A DNA stretch of 56,694 nucleotides from Myxococcales bacterium. GTDB taxonomy: Bacteria; Myxococcota; Kuafuiibacteriia; Kuafuiibacteriales; Kuafuiibacteriaceae. Shown here piece by piece: positions 19,143-28,257 of the stretch (positions are counted from its first letter, which is position 1; each line of letters begins with the position of its first letter). The notes under the pieces are model-generated. The model was given only the letters and a program-made list of their open reading frames with translations. It searched no databases and was not told where the DNA came from. The stretch is taken from contig JAHQVK010000148.1 in the NCBI GenBank assembly GCA_019634385.1, positions 1 to 56,694 of the forward strand, read 5' to 3'. The position numbers and the translations under genes are program-made.

Positions 19143-19188
19143 CCAGTACCACGCAATAGCTAAGTCCCAGCGCCACGCAATAGCTAAG
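19143..19188. repeat. Short tandem duplication (24-bp period)
   Basis: CCAGTACCACGCAATAGC and CCAGCGCCACGCAATAGC, each followed by TAAG, repeat at a 24-bp spacing in the spacer after the transporter gene. No function seen. Confidence 0.7.
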
Positions 19189-19276
19189 GATTGTACTGAA
19201 GATCTGGACGAAGCGTGTCGTTCGTGATGGGCACATATCTGCGCCCCCTAAACAAAGGGGGTACAAGGCAAGCAAG

Positions 19277-20194
19277 ATGAGCACTGTCGACCCAATTCTG
19301 CACCTCGCAATTCCTAAAGGCCGAATGTATGACGGCGTAGTTCAGCTTCTAAATGATGCCGGAATTCGCCTGCATCACGGCTCGCGGGGGTACCGACCTA
19401 AAGTATCTTTGCCGTCGGTGGAAGCGAAGCTCCTTAAGCCCCAGAACATTGTGGAAATGCTTTCGGTAGGTACCCGTGATCTCGGCTTTGCTGGGGCTGA
19501 TTGGGTAGCTGAGAAATCACTCAATCTTCACGAAATCTTAGACACCGGGATGGATGAGGTGCGCATTGTTGTTGCTGCGCCTCGAGAGATCGTGTGCGAG
19601 GGCCCGGGGGGCCGCACGCTCCTACCGCCAGAAAGTCCTATGGGTGGCCCGCTACGGGTCGCATCAGAGTTGGAACGGCTGACGAAGGGTTGGATTCAAA
19701 AGTCTTGCCCAAAAGCGGTATTCGTTAGGACCTATGGTGCCACCGAAGTCTTTCCCCCTGAAGATGCGGATGTTATCGTGGATATCACCCAAACTGGCGT
19801 AACATTGGAAGCCAATGGGCTCGTGATTGTGGACGAGATCATGGTCTCCTCGACCCGCCTATTCGCAAGTGGGCTAGCCATGGATGATCCGCTTCGCCGA
19901 AATCGAATCGAAGATATTACGACCCTCCTGCGGTCGGTTCTATCCGGGCGCCAACGGGTCATGTTGGAGTTGAACGTACCTTCTGATCGGCTGGATGTGG
20001 TGGTGGACGCGTTGCCAGCGATGAGACTTCCAACCATCTCTAAGCTTCATACCGACCCGAGTAGTCCATCGGTAGATGGATATGCGGTCCGGGCGGCAGT
20101 GTTGCGTTCGGTGCTTCCCTCGTTGGTCCCCGAGCTTAAAGCTCGGGGGGGCTCGGACATTGTGGTGTCCCCGTTGTCACAGGTGGTGCCGTGA
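19277..20194 (+). CDS. hisG: ATP phosphoribosyltransferase (long form)
   Basis: 305 residues. It catalyses the first step of histidine synthesis (ATP + PRPP to phosphoribosyl-ATP). The N-terminal domain shows LAIPKGRMYDG and DLGFAGADWVAE, and the PRPP-binding part ADVIVDITQTGVTLEANGL. The C-terminal region (VPSDRLDVVVDALPAMRLPTIS) is the regulatory HisG_C domain of the long form, so histidine feedback inhibition is expected. First gene of the hisG-small ORF-hisH-hisF cluster; its TGA overlaps the next small frame's GTG. Confidence 0.96.
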   Translation: MSTVDPILHLAIPKGRMYDGVVQLLNDAGIRLHHGSRGYRPKVSLPSVEAKLLKPQNIVEMLSVGTRDLGFAGADWVAEKSLNLHEILDTGMDEVRIVVAAPREIVCEGPGGRTLLPPESPMGGPLRVASELERLTKGWIQKSCPKAVFVRTYGATEVFPPEDADVIVDITQTGVTLEANGLVIVDEIMVSSTRLFASGLAMDDPLRRNRIEDITTLLRSVLSGRQRVMLELNVPSDRLDVVVDALPAMRLPTISKLHTDPSSPSVDGYAVRAAVLRSVLPSLVPELKARGGSDIVVSPLSQVVP

Positions 20195-20349
20195 GTTTTG
20201 GCATCATTTGGGTACCACGGGGTCAAAAGATTGTCCCCGTCCCGAATGAGGCTCCTAGTAGTTGTTGGGAGTACTTGGCCCTCGAGCATAACCTTATGAC
20301 TCAGGTGCTATCTATGGTACGCAATGGACTGGCGGAGGCGCCGGCATGA
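20191..20349 (+). CDS. Small hypothetical protein (52 aa) between hisG and hisH
   Basis: The frame starts with GTG at 20191, whose bases overlap the hisG stop (GTGA), and ends with TGA at 20347-20349 inside the hisH start (ATGA). The 52-residue product begins MSFGIIWVPRGQK and ends VRNGLAEAPA; it has no signal peptide or obvious motif. Without it, 151 bp of untranslated sequence would separate two genes of an otherwise tightly packed operon. The double four-base overlap is the evidence that it is translated. Function is unknown; it may be a small histidine-pathway accessory or only a coupling device. A chance open frame of 53 codons is possible. Confidence 0.55.
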   Translation: MSFGIIWVPRGQKIVPVPNEAPSSCWEYLALEHNLMTQVLSMVRNGLAEAPA

Positions 20350-20960
20350 CCCAAGAAGTCATAGTTATACGTACGGGGAGTGCCAATTTGGCATCGATAC
20401 AGGCTGGCCTTCGACGGGCGGGGGCCGCGCCGGTCCTCACCGAATCTCCTTCGGCTGTGGAGCAAGCGGATCATGTGATGCTGCCGGGGGTGGGTACTTT
20501 GGGGCAGACCAAACAGATACTGGACCAGACCGGACTCACGTCTGTGATCCAGACCCGAGTAAGGGAAGGACGGCCGTTGTGTGCGGTCTGTGTGGGGCTA
20601 CATTTGCTGTTTGAAGGAAGCGAGGAGAGTCCACAGGTTCCTGGATTACACGTGGTCCCTGGGTTCATCCGCCGGTTTCCTGAGGAGGTTCGAGTTCCTC
20701 AGTTTGGATGGAATCGGGTGGAAGCTCCTCCTGGGGTTATGTATCTAGAAAGCGGCGAATACTATTTTGCTAACTCGTATCGTTTGGTTGAAGCTCCTCC
20801 CGGTTATATGTCCGCTCTCGGTGAGCATGGTGGTCACTTTGTGGCCGCTTTTGAGCGGGCCGGGTTATTGGCCTGTCAGTTTCATCCGGAGCTATCGGGG
20901 GCTGTAGGAACCCGAGTGCTCAGACGTTGGTTGACGTTATCGGAGGCTAAGGTATGTTAA
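20346..20960 (+). CDS. hisH: Imidazole glycerol phosphate synthase, glutamine amidotransferase subunit
   Basis: 204 residues. Class I glutaminase: nucleophile Cys in LCAVCVGLHLLFEGS and the His-Glu pair in CQFHPELSG. The usual GxCLGMQ reads CVGLH, a slight variation with the cysteine kept. It delivers ammonia to HisF. The ATG overlaps the stop of the small frame upstream, and the 3' end overlaps hisF by seven bases. Confidence 0.95.
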   Translation: MTQEVIVIRTGSANLASIQAGLRRAGAAPVLTESPSAVEQADHVMLPGVGTLGQTKQILDQTGLTSVIQTRVREGRPLCAVCVGLHLLFEGSEESPQVPGLHVVPGFIRRFPEEVRVPQFGWNRVEAPPGVMYLESGEYYFANSYRLVEAPPGYMSALGEHGGHFVAAFERAGLLACQFHPELSGAVGTRVLRRWLTLSEAKVC

Positions 20961-21721
20961 AAGCACGCGTCATCCCCTGTCTGGATGTGAAGGACGGCAG
21001 GGTTGTGAAAGGTATCCGTTTTCAGGGACTTCGGGATGCTGGTGATCCGGTAGAGCAGGCGGCTCGCTATGTGGACGAAGGTGCTGATGAGTTGGTGATT
21101 CTTGATGTGTCGGCAACCCCAGAAGGTCGGGGCCATGCAGTGACCACCGTTGAAGCGGTGCGGGAGGTCATTGATATACCACTTACGGTTGGAGGAGGTG
21201 TCCGACGGGTGGAGGATGCGGAGGCTTTATTGTCGGCTGGAGCTGATAAAGTTGCCGTCAATTCGGCAGCGGTTGCGGAGCCGGCACTTCTCACTCGGTT
21301 GGCGGACAAATTCGGCAAACAATGTACCATTTTAGCCTTAGATGCGGCGCGAAAAGACCAGCCCACAGCCGACCCGGCATGGGAGGTTGTGGTTCGGTCT
21401 GGTAAGGTTCGTACCGGGCGAGATGCGGTGATTTGGGCCAAAGAAGCAGAGGCACGGGGAGCTGGAGAGATCCTGCTTACGTCCTGGGATCGTGATGGGA
21501 CCGGAGAGGGTTATGATGTGGCCTTGTTACAGGCTATACGCGCCGCGGTTTCGGTTCCGATGATCGCATCTGGGGGTGCGGCTCATGCTGAGCATTTGGC
21601 AGAGGGGCTCCAAGCGGGCGCGGACGCAGTGTTGGCTGCAACCATCTTCCACGACGGTCATTTATCGGTGAAAGGGGTGAAAGCAGAACTGGCCCAACGT
21701 GGTCTGCCCATGAGATTGTGA
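20954..21721 (+). CDS. hisF: Imidazole glycerol phosphate synthase, cyclase subunit
   Basis: 255 residues, (beta/alpha)8 barrel. Catalytic Asp11 lies in VIPCLDVKDGRVVKG and the second Asp in TILALDAARK; phosphate loops LTVGGGVR and IASGGA are present. Works with HisH to form IGP and AICAR. A family E element starts eight bases after the stop and may terminate the operon. hisA, hisI and hisE are fused and lie 29 kb away; hisB, hisC and hisD are not in the window. Confidence 0.97.
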   Translation: MLKARVIPCLDVKDGRVVKGIRFQGLRDAGDPVEQAARYVDEGADELVILDVSATPEGRGHAVTTVEAVREVIDIPLTVGGGVRRVEDAEALLSAGADKVAVNSAAVAEPALLTRLADKFGKQCTILALDAARKDQPTADPAWEVVVRSGKVRTGRDAVIWAKEAEARGAGEILLTSWDRDGTGEGYDVALLQAIRAAVSVPMIASGGAAHAEHLAEGLQAGADAVLAATIFHDGHLSVKGVKAELAQRGLPMRL

Positions 21722-21728
21722 CTAACGG

Positions 21729-21887
21729 CTAGGGCTCGTCTTTAACCTCTGGCGGTGGGGCTGACGCGGTATCCCGCGAGAGTGGAGGTTCGTCCCCGGA
21801 GGGTGGGTACTGGATGTACCAGACCGAGCGGCCCGAAAAAGGTGGCGTAGCCACCGAGCCCTCACACATGTTGGAAACAAGTCAGAA
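21729..21887 (+). mobile_element. Family E MITE, copy E1 (right end lost)
   Basis: Begins CTAGGGCTCGTCTTT and contains the family E core: GGTTCGTCCCC, hairpin GTACTGGATGTAC, GGCCCGAAAAAGGTGGCG, GAGCCCTCACA, GGAAACAAGTCAGAAC. The expected right terminus is missing; instead 21888-21905 reads AAGTGATTTCTGCTGTA, the tip of a family A element. Confidence 0.75.
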
Positions 21888-21905
21888 CAAGTGATTTCTG
21901 CTGTA
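21888..21905 (-). repeat. Family A terminal fragment
   Basis: Matches one terminus of family A (AGTGATTTCTGCTGTA) and directly joins the truncated family E copy, so the junction marks a recombination or an insertion/deletion event. Confidence 0.65.
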
Positions 21906-21921
21906 TTATACCAAGGTGAAC

Positions 21922-24192
21922 TCAGCGACGAAATAACAGTGGCCCTCGCTCTGCGATCTCAAGAAAGAGGGCCATGGGGCTCTTGTTGTTGGTGTTGAAA
22001 GTATTAAGAGCATCCTCGGTCACGCAGTTATAGCTGTTGAGTTGTTCGGAAGAAAATGACTCTAGCCGAGATGAGCTATCAACGTCGTTCGGTCTGGAGG
22101 GTAGCCCAGTGAGAAAACGAAAACTGCGACGAGCAAGGCAAGTGTCGGCAGTTTCGGTATCGGCTATCTTATTGGATAGATCTTTGGCACCAGCGTAAGT
22201 GAGGGTTGTCGGGTCGGCTATTGATTGTACCCCGTACAAAATACCATTGAGGGCCACTGATCGCTGCGTGTTGTCGTCGAGGGTCTCAGTGGCGGTGGTG
22301 CCTGACAGCGGTCGGAGCCTTCCAATATTATCAAAATCCTCCATCCCGAAATTGGGATTGATAATCCTCTCGTGGCAAGGCGCGCAAGCGCTGATGTTAT
22401 CCGTATAGAGCGAGTAAAACTCTCGGCTACTCAGGCGACCTCCGGCTGCTTCGGCCGCGGATACTTTGGCTTGTGCTTCAGCCCGTTGCTCATCAATATT
22501 GTCACCGGAAATTTCGGAGTTCGGCTGTGGCACCGATTGACACAAGGCTGACTCGCGAACATGGACCCCACGAAAAATTGGAGAAGTCCGCTCGATATGA
22601 GCATTCACGGTCATGAATGCTCCACTTGCAATGGGACCACCTCGTCCAACAACCTCGGTTTTCCTAAAGGTGTTGTCAAAGTTTCCGGAGATGCCATAGA
22701 AGTTAGCTAGTGTACTGTTAAGAAAGGTATAGTTGCCGTTATAAAACTCTGAAAATGGGATACTTTCATTGAAAAAGACATGAGTGAAATGTTCCGCTAC
22801 CTCTTGGAGCATCGCCTCCTTCACCTCGTTGGTGAAGGCGTTGTCGTTGCGAACAACATTTCGCAGACCATCCAATTTGAACCACTGGCTAACAAAGTTA
22901 GCCAGATGCCGACGACCTCGCTGGCTGGTGATAAGTTGCTGGGCTTGCTTGCGGATTCGGTCTGGGCTCGTCAATGATGAAGCCTGGCGCAAAAGATTGG
23001 CATCGGGTGGAGCACCGGTGAGCTGAAAGCTTAGCGCCGAGACGAGTTCGTAAGGACTTAATATGAAGGCATTGGGATCTACATTAGCCAACAGATCAAT
23101 GGGCGCTGAGGGTTGCTCTACGGCGAAATTGTCGGCTGTGTTATATACTGCGACATCCGTGAAATATAGGTTAGTATCATTACCTGCATTGTACGGGGGC
23201 ACGCCGGAGTCGTTGGCAAACTCGAGCGAGAGCTGTTGAACACCCGAAAAGCCATTCACCTCGAATGTATAGGCGACCGGACTTTGTGAATTTACGGTTT
23301 GGGTGCCGACGATTGTGTCTGCGATACGCAGAGTAAGTTCGGGCCAAATGGCTCCATGATTGGTACCCCTAGCACGAACTTCAATGATAGCCGGATCTGT
23401 TAGGGGGGAGGGTAATGTGAGAAAGACTTGCCCGTTTTGCGTCATTTCCCACTCATTGTCGGCCAGGCGACCGCTACTGCCCGGAGGAAAAGCGTTCGCC
23501 GCGAATACTTGAGTAGGAGTGTCGGAGATACTTGTTTCGGGGGGGGATGAAGAGGGATCATAGGCGTAGTATCCGCGGCTTCTAGCAGTATCGACACTGA
23601 CGCCTACCTCCACGCGATATAAGAAAGAAGGTGAGCTGAGGGCCGCTTGCAGGGCAATGAGCAAACCGTTTGCCGGGTTGCGAGCGAAAAGGTCCCTATA
23701 AGCTTGTTTTTGGGCTTCTGTGACTCTTCCGCGGAAAGCGGTGAACAGAAACTCGTCGACAAAACGCTGGCTACATTCTGTATTGTTGTTGCAGGTGAAG
23801 GGCTTGTCATTGTTGACTGCCCACACCGCGACTTCCGACGCGTTTGTGAGATAGCTTTCGAGTGAAGTGCCGGAAACAGTTCGTCCGGTCATGTCTCGGA
23901 ACCCACCTAGGTACCCATCGTAGTTTGCCACCCTACTCCCGTAGTTCACCGGAACGTCGAGCAAGGTCTCAAGCGAGTTCTGGTATTCGATGCTGGAGAG
24001 GAGCTTGAGGTTCCGAGTGCCGTAGGCTTGACAAATTCCAGGACCTCCCTGTTGTAGAGAGCCCCGGTTGCTGCCCTGGTCGTCTACATCGGGGATGTTT
24101 ACGCATCCTCCGGCCATAGCGGCTAACATCAAGGAAAAAATAGTTTTGCTCAGGAGATTTTTTGTTGTTGACGCGGGGATAATACTTAGCAT
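21922..24192 (-). CDS. DUF1592/DUF1588/DUF1585 lipoprotein with carbohydrate-binding module and heme motif
   Basis: 756 residues. Signal peptide with lipobox ending at Cys30 (MAGGC). The segment IEYQNSLETLLDVPV starts the planctomycete/myxobacterial DUF1592-type architecture. Residues about 240-350 look like a calcium-dependent, xylan-binding-type CBM (VFLTLPSPLTDPAIIEVRARG, NLYFTDVAVYNT). DUF1592 is marked by FLNSTLANFYG, DUF1588 by RTSPIFRGVHVRESAL, with a c-type heme motif CAPCH at 603-607. The C-terminal DUF1585 ends with CLARRSFRFLTGLPS. The biochemical role of such proteins is unknown; binding of a polysaccharide together with redox chemistry is a reasonable inference. It faces away from the cytochrome operon 1.6 kb upstream. 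Confidence 0.9.
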   Translation of the reverse strand: MLSIIPASTTKNLLSKTIFSLMLAAMAGGCVNIPDVDDQGSNRGSLQQGGPGICQAYGTRNLKLLSSIEYQNSLETLLDVPVNYGSRVANYDGYLGGFRDMTGRTVSGTSLESYLTNASEVAVWAVNNDKPFTCNNNTECSQRFVDEFLFTAFRGRVTEAQKQAYRDLFARNPANGLLIALQAALSSPSFLYRVEVGVSVDTARSRGYYAYDPSSSPPETSISDTPTQVFAANAFPPGSSGRLADNEWEMTQNGQVFLTLPSPLTDPAIIEVRARGTNHGAIWPELTLRIADTIVGTQTVNSQSPVAYTFEVNGFSGVQQLSLEFANDSGVPPYNAGNDTNLYFTDVAVYNTADNFAVEQPSAPIDLLANVDPNAFILSPYELVSALSFQLTGAPPDANLLRQASSLTSPDRIRKQAQQLITSQRGRRHLANFVSQWFKLDGLRNVVRNDNAFTNEVKEAMLQEVAEHFTHVFFNESIPFSEFYNGNYTFLNSTLANFYGISGNFDNTFRKTEVVGRGGPIASGAFMTVNAHIERTSPIFRGVHVRESALCQSVPQPNSEISGDNIDEQRAEAQAKVSAAEAAGGRLSSREFYSLYTDNISACAPCHERIINPNFGMEDFDNIGRLRPLSGTTATETLDDNTQRSVALNGILYGVQSIADPTTLTYAGAKDLSNKIADTETADTCLARRSFRFLTGLPSRPNDVDSSSRLESFSSEQLNSYNCVTEDALNTFNTNNKSPMALFLEIAERGPLLFRR

Positions 24193-24531
24193 ACGACGAC
24201 CACTTTTCCCTGCTATGCAGGTGTGAAACCTATACCGTGGGCCAATAAGGGCACAAAATGACAGCGCGGGTAGGAACAGTCACGAACATCGCTGGCTCTG
24301 AGTATTGTTGAATGGCTGACCTGTGGTCTTTTTGTGTGGTGAACCATATTTTGTCACACAAAAATGGCGTTTTATCTGAGCGACACCGACTGTGGCTGTG
24401 GGCTACATGATGACAGTCAGCTTTGAACCGCTTGTAGTTCTGCGTTCGTTGCGTATTTGGCTAAGTGCCCGGATCCGAAGGGTGGCCAGGATGTGTCTTT
24501 CATTTCCGCAGCCGGAGTTGAAAGACCCGCC
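24193..24531. other. Upstream region of the DUF1592 gene
   Basis: No gene seen. An AT-rich stretch at 24300-24370 contains a wide inverted repeat listed separately; the remainder shows nothing recognisable except a family E end fragment (about 24490-24535) abutting copy B3. Confidence 0.4.
24329..24364. promoter_or_regulatory. Inverted repeat upstream of the DUF1592 gene
   Basis: TTTTTGTGTG and its exact complement CACACAAAAA flank a 16-bp centre, about 140 bp before the start of the minus-strand gene. Could bind a dimeric regulator or form a hairpin. No regulator can be named. Confidence 0.35.
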
Positions 24532-24711
24532 CTAGCAGCCGGTCGATTTGGCCATGTGTGTAGCTATCGAGCCAGGCTTTTCGTGAAACGCTCTGACGAC
24601 GAGGCGAGCGTACCCGGGGTACGTGACCGAGGAGAGACTTTTCGTGGTCAGGACGTTTCACGGAAAGACCGGCCGACAGATGCGTGCAGGGCTAGATCAA
24701 CCGGCTGCTAG
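24532..24711 (+). mobile_element. Family B MITE, copy B3
   Basis: 180 bp with CTAG at both ends (24532-24535 and 24708-24711), CAGCCGGTCGAT and ATCAACCGGCTG as terminal repeats, and the hairpin core CGTACCCGGGGTACG. Its left CTAG is also the end of a family E fragment (GCAGCCGGAGTTGAAAGAC, then CCGCC). Confidence 0.88.
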
Positions 24712-24790
24712 GAGTCCTGTGGTTTGGCCGAGTATGCCAAGCTTCCAAAGGATGCTTACTGGGCCAAACCAAAAGGCTCCTATGATATGC

Positions 24791-24904
24791 ACGGCAAAGA
24801 CCCGTTGAATTGATTCTGTAAGAATCAACAAGTGGGTCGCGCAGCGGAGCATAGCCGGGCGTAGAAGCAGGAACTTGGTTTCAGCCCAAGGGATTTTTGC
24901 TGTA
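24791..24904 (-). mobile_element. Family A MITE, copy A4
   Basis: About 114 bp in reverse orientation to A1: ACGGCAAAGACCCGTTGAAT at the left, GGGATTTTTGCTGTA at the right, with the TTGATTCT/AGAATCAA and CTTGG/CCAAG hairpins kept. Confidence 0.8.
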
Positions 24905-25173
24905 TATGCATCGAGTGGGTTGTTGGTGCTCGCTCACTACGGATCAAACCCCCGATATGGCTAAGATTGAATGCGCACCTAGCTCGCTAAAGCCTCGCCG
25001 CGCGCTGAGTGGAAGATCACAAAGAAGAGACTCGCCAACGGGCTATAGTCGTAGAAAAGTCCACTGGTTTGTTATGCACAATTGCGTGCGGTGTGGTGGT
25101 GAATCTCCACTAAAGCAGTAGCCATCGCATATATTGAGTATATGTATGACTGAAACACCATAGTTTGAGTACA

Positions 25174-25292
25174 TACAGCAAAGCCCACTTGAATTGATTC
25201 TGTAAGAATCAACAAGGGGGCGCGCAGCGGGGCATTGCCCCGCGTAGAGACAGGAAAGGAACTTGGGTTCAATCCAAGGGATTTCTGCTGTA
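25174..25292 (-). mobile_element. Family A MITE, copy A5
   Basis: About 119 bp, TACAGCAAAGCCCACTTGAA to GGGATTTCTGCTGTA, slightly longer than the norm because of extra bases near AGACAGGAAAGGAACTTGGG. Confidence 0.85.
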
Positions 25293-25563
25293 GAGCAGGA
25301 GCCGCTACGGATACGTCTCAGCGGATTTGGGTATTGGCGAAGCAATGAGCGCGGGGCGCTAACGTGGAATATGGTCTGTGATTCGCCCCTGAATCAGGCA
25401 AATATCCGGTGACTTACGGTCCGGTCCGTCATCGGACACCTCTCAGTCAGTTAGCTATGGCAGGCTTAGCTCCGAGTTTGCATAGTTAGTTAATGCGGGT
25501 GCTTCGTAATAGTTCCAAGCTGTAGTTAAGACCCGACTTCGTCTGAAAACGACAATCAAAACT

Positions 25564-25675
25564 TACAGCAAAGACCACTTGGTGATTCTGTAAGAATCAC
25601 CAAGTGGTCGCGTAGCGGGGCATAGCCTGGCGTAGAAGCATGAACTTGGGTTCAACCCAAGTAACTTCTGCTGCA
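25564..25675 (-). mobile_element. Family A MITE, copy A6
   Basis: About 112 bp, TACAGCAAAGACCACTTGG to AGTAACTTCTGCTGCA. The right tip has changed (TGCA for TGTA). It lies about 150 bp before the cytochrome gene and may affect its leader. Confidence 0.82.
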
Positions 25676-25824
25676 AAATGGTTACAAAATTGATTTCAGG
25701 CTGCTTGTCCGCAAAAAGTTCACTGCTTGGTTGGGCTTTCTTGGATGAAACTTCTTCGCATAACATCGGCTATTAAGATGTTTATACATTGGGAAAGACG
25801 ATACGAACGTTTATAGTTAAAGGC

Positions 25825-28257
25825 ATGTTCCGGTGGCTTTGGGTCGTGCTTTTGCTGGGGGGTATGTCGGGCAAAGCATGGGCAATTGGGCCCGGGCCCT
25901 TATCTACACCTCATTCTGAAATGGATAGCTTCTCGGAGTGTAATAATTGTCATACTGCTGGCGATGGTGTCCCGGATAGTAAATGTTTGTCTTGCCATAC
26001 TCACCAACCCCTACGTATTCGAATCCAAGCCGGTGTTGGTTTTCATGCTTCGAGCAAAGTGAGGGGGAAGGGGTGTGAGAGCTGTCATCGAGAACATCTT
26101 GAGACAAGATCGGGGTCAGGGATCGGGCGCAAAAGCTTGATCGATTGGCGGCCTTTTGGGGGAAGGAAGCAGTTTGACCACGAGCTAACTGGGTGGAAGC
26201 TGGAGGGCGAGCATCGCAAACAGAGTTGCACGACATGTCACAGAAAAACCTATCCAAAGACAAAGTCGCCTAGCTACTTGGGACAGAGGCAGGAATGCAC
26301 AACCTGTCACTTTGGTGTTGTTGATGAAGAGGTGGCCAAGAATGAATCTACGGGAGGTGGTGGAGGTAATCCACACCAATTTGTGGATGTTGCACTGACC
26401 GATTGTCGGATTTGTCACAATTTTGATAGTTGGAAAGTAGCGGATATTGGAGCCACTCGGTTCAACCATGATAATACGTCCTATCCTCTGACGGGGCTAC
26501 ACACCAAGGAAGAATGTGTAGGCTGCCATGGGTATCTCAGGGACTTTAGGGTAGAGGAAGACTTTCAGACCTGTGAAGGGTGCCATGAAGATAGTCATCT
26601 ATCAGTGATTAGTGCAAAGCATGCGTGCTCCAGTTGTCACTCTAGTGAGGTAACTTTTTCTAAAACGATATTTAATCATGGTCAAGTTACTGGGTGGCCC
26701 CGTCGAGGGAAGCACCGGCAACTGAAATGTAAATACTGCCACGAGATTGATACTCCTCCCACTGCTCCTAGCAGTAACTGTGTTACGTGCCATAAGGATA
26801 TTCACAAGGGTCGTTTTAGACCAAAGTCGTGTGAAGTTTGTCATACACCGGATGGTTTTGACCATATCATCTTCGACCATGGACAAACACAATTTGGGCT
26901 AACGGCAAGGCACAGTACGATTCGGTGTCAGAGTTGTCATCGGTTTGGCATCGGGCGAGCCTTCGAAAGGCTCAGTAGCACTGCCTGCGCGAGTTGTCAT
27001 GAGCATAAGAATGCTCACTGTGGGCAGTTCGGGGAAGTCAAGTGTCAGATATGCCATATCCAAGGCGGAGATCTTCATTCTAAGTTTGAGCATTCGCTCA
27101 CGAGACTGCCGTTGGAGTATGGTCACCAAACGATCGATTGTGAACGGTGTCATCGGCTGGCTAATTTAGGAGACGAAGCTACTTGTCGCAATACTATAAA
27201 GTATACCGGTCTCAGTCCTCATTGCAGTGAATGCCACATAGATGTTCATAATAATGACTTGGGGGATAATTGTTCAAAGTGCCATCGTGGCGGAATGCCG
27301 TTCAATGAAGTGGTTTTTGATCATGATAGAGATAGTGATTTTCCTCTCCTGGGCTTTCATAATTCAGTTGAGTGTGAATTTTGCCATCCTAAGCGTAAGT
27401 TTAGGTTGGGAAGTCTGCGGTGTGTTTCTTGTCATCTCGAGGATGATCCCCACCAACAAGCATTGGGTGATGATTGTGAATCATGCCACGATCCAACTGG
27501 GGGGGCGGAGCAGTTTGATCACTCAGTTCAAACGGAGTTCCCACTTGAAGGTACCCATGCCCAAATTGGGTGTGAACGCTGCCATTTTCAAAGCGTAGAG
27601 AAGGACAAGTCCGTGGAAAAAGCTCCATCCGGGGCTCAGCCGGTGACGGCAACGAGGGAACCATTGGACCTTCAGTTTCGCCGGGCGGGAAAAGATTGCC
27701 GTGTCTGCCATGCGGATCCGCATAAGGTGCGAAAAGAAGGCATCGATTGCGGGCAATGTCATAATTCGGAGGTTTGGAACCATCCGCCCAAGAATGGGTA
27801 TCACGAAACGGTGGGATTTAGGTTCGCTGGCGCACATACTGTGGTGGGATGTCAACTGTGCCATGAGGGAGCTGGTAGTCTTACGGGGCGAGGAGAGCGT
27901 TGTATTGGATGTCATGTGCAGGACGACTTTCATGCCGGTTCTTTGGGGTCGGATTGTGGTCGCTGCCATGAGCAAAGCTACTGGCTCCCATCAACCTTCT
28001 CTCATACAGATGTTGGATTTATTCTTCAAGGGGTTCATCGAACCCTCGATTGCCGAAGCTGTCACCAAGCTGGGAATTTCTTCATTGGTAATCAATGTAT
28101 GACGTGCCATCTAAATGACTATAGAAATGCGGGATTCCATCAGGCAGTAGATGCAAGACAGCAGGGAAATGTTATTCGGGTTGGTGGTGGCTCCTACGAT
28201 TGTGGGCGTTGTCATACTCAATTTACATTCTCCGGGGCGCTTGTGACACCGCGATGA
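25825..28257 (+). CDS. Exported 30-heme c-type cytochrome
   Basis: 810 residues from the ATG at 25825; a TTG at 25789 would add 12 residues. The signal peptide FRWLWVVLLLGGMSGKAWA directs export. I count 30 CxxCH heme sites over the whole length (first CNNCH, CLSCH, CESCH; last CRSCH, CMTCH, CGRCH). Sites come in units with short F-[DNE]-H segments (FDHELTGW, FNHDNTS, FDHGQTQFGL, FEHSLTR, FDHDRDSDFPL) whose histidines could be distal heme ligands. This resembles the repeated cytochrome c3/c7-like modules of large deltaproteobacterial cytochromes. A wire-like periplasmic or surface electron carrier is inferred. Its TGA overlaps the ATG of the beta-barrel gene. Confidence 0.95.
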   Translation: MFRWLWVVLLLGGMSGKAWAIGPGPLSTPHSEMDSFSECNNCHTAGDGVPDSKCLSCHTHQPLRIRIQAGVGFHASSKVRGKGCESCHREHLETRSGSGIGRKSLIDWRPFGGRKQFDHELTGWKLEGEHRKQSCTTCHRKTYPKTKSPSYLGQRQECTTCHFGVVDEEVAKNESTGGGGGNPHQFVDVALTDCRICHNFDSWKVADIGATRFNHDNTSYPLTGLHTKEECVGCHGYLRDFRVEEDFQTCEGCHEDSHLSVISAKHACSSCHSSEVTFSKTIFNHGQVTGWPRRGKHRQLKCKYCHEIDTPPTAPSSNCVTCHKDIHKGRFRPKSCEVCHTPDGFDHIIFDHGQTQFGLTARHSTIRCQSCHRFGIGRAFERLSSTACASCHEHKNAHCGQFGEVKCQICHIQGGDLHSKFEHSLTRLPLEYGHQTIDCERCHRLANLGDEATCRNTIKYTGLSPHCSECHIDVHNNDLGDNCSKCHRGGMPFNEVVFDHDRDSDFPLLGFHNSVECEFCHPKRKFRLGSLRCVSCHLEDDPHQQALGDDCESCHDPTGGAEQFDHSVQTEFPLEGTHAQIGCERCHFQSVEKDKSVEKAPSGAQPVTATREPLDLQFRRAGKDCRVCHADPHKVRKEGIDCGQCHNSEVWNHPPKNGYHETVGFRFAGAHTVVGCQLCHEGAGSLTGRGERCIGCHVQDDFHAGSLGSDCGRCHEQSYWLPSTFSHTDVGFILQGVHRTLDCRSCHQAGNFFIGNQCMTCHLNDYRNAGFHQAVDARQQGNVIRVGGGSYDCGRCHTQFTFSGALVTPR

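Noticed and set aside
24897..25121. 74-codon frame with CVRCGG-type cysteines between A4 and A5
   Set aside because: Begins inside the tip of a family A copy, lacks a ribosome site and shows no family resemblance.
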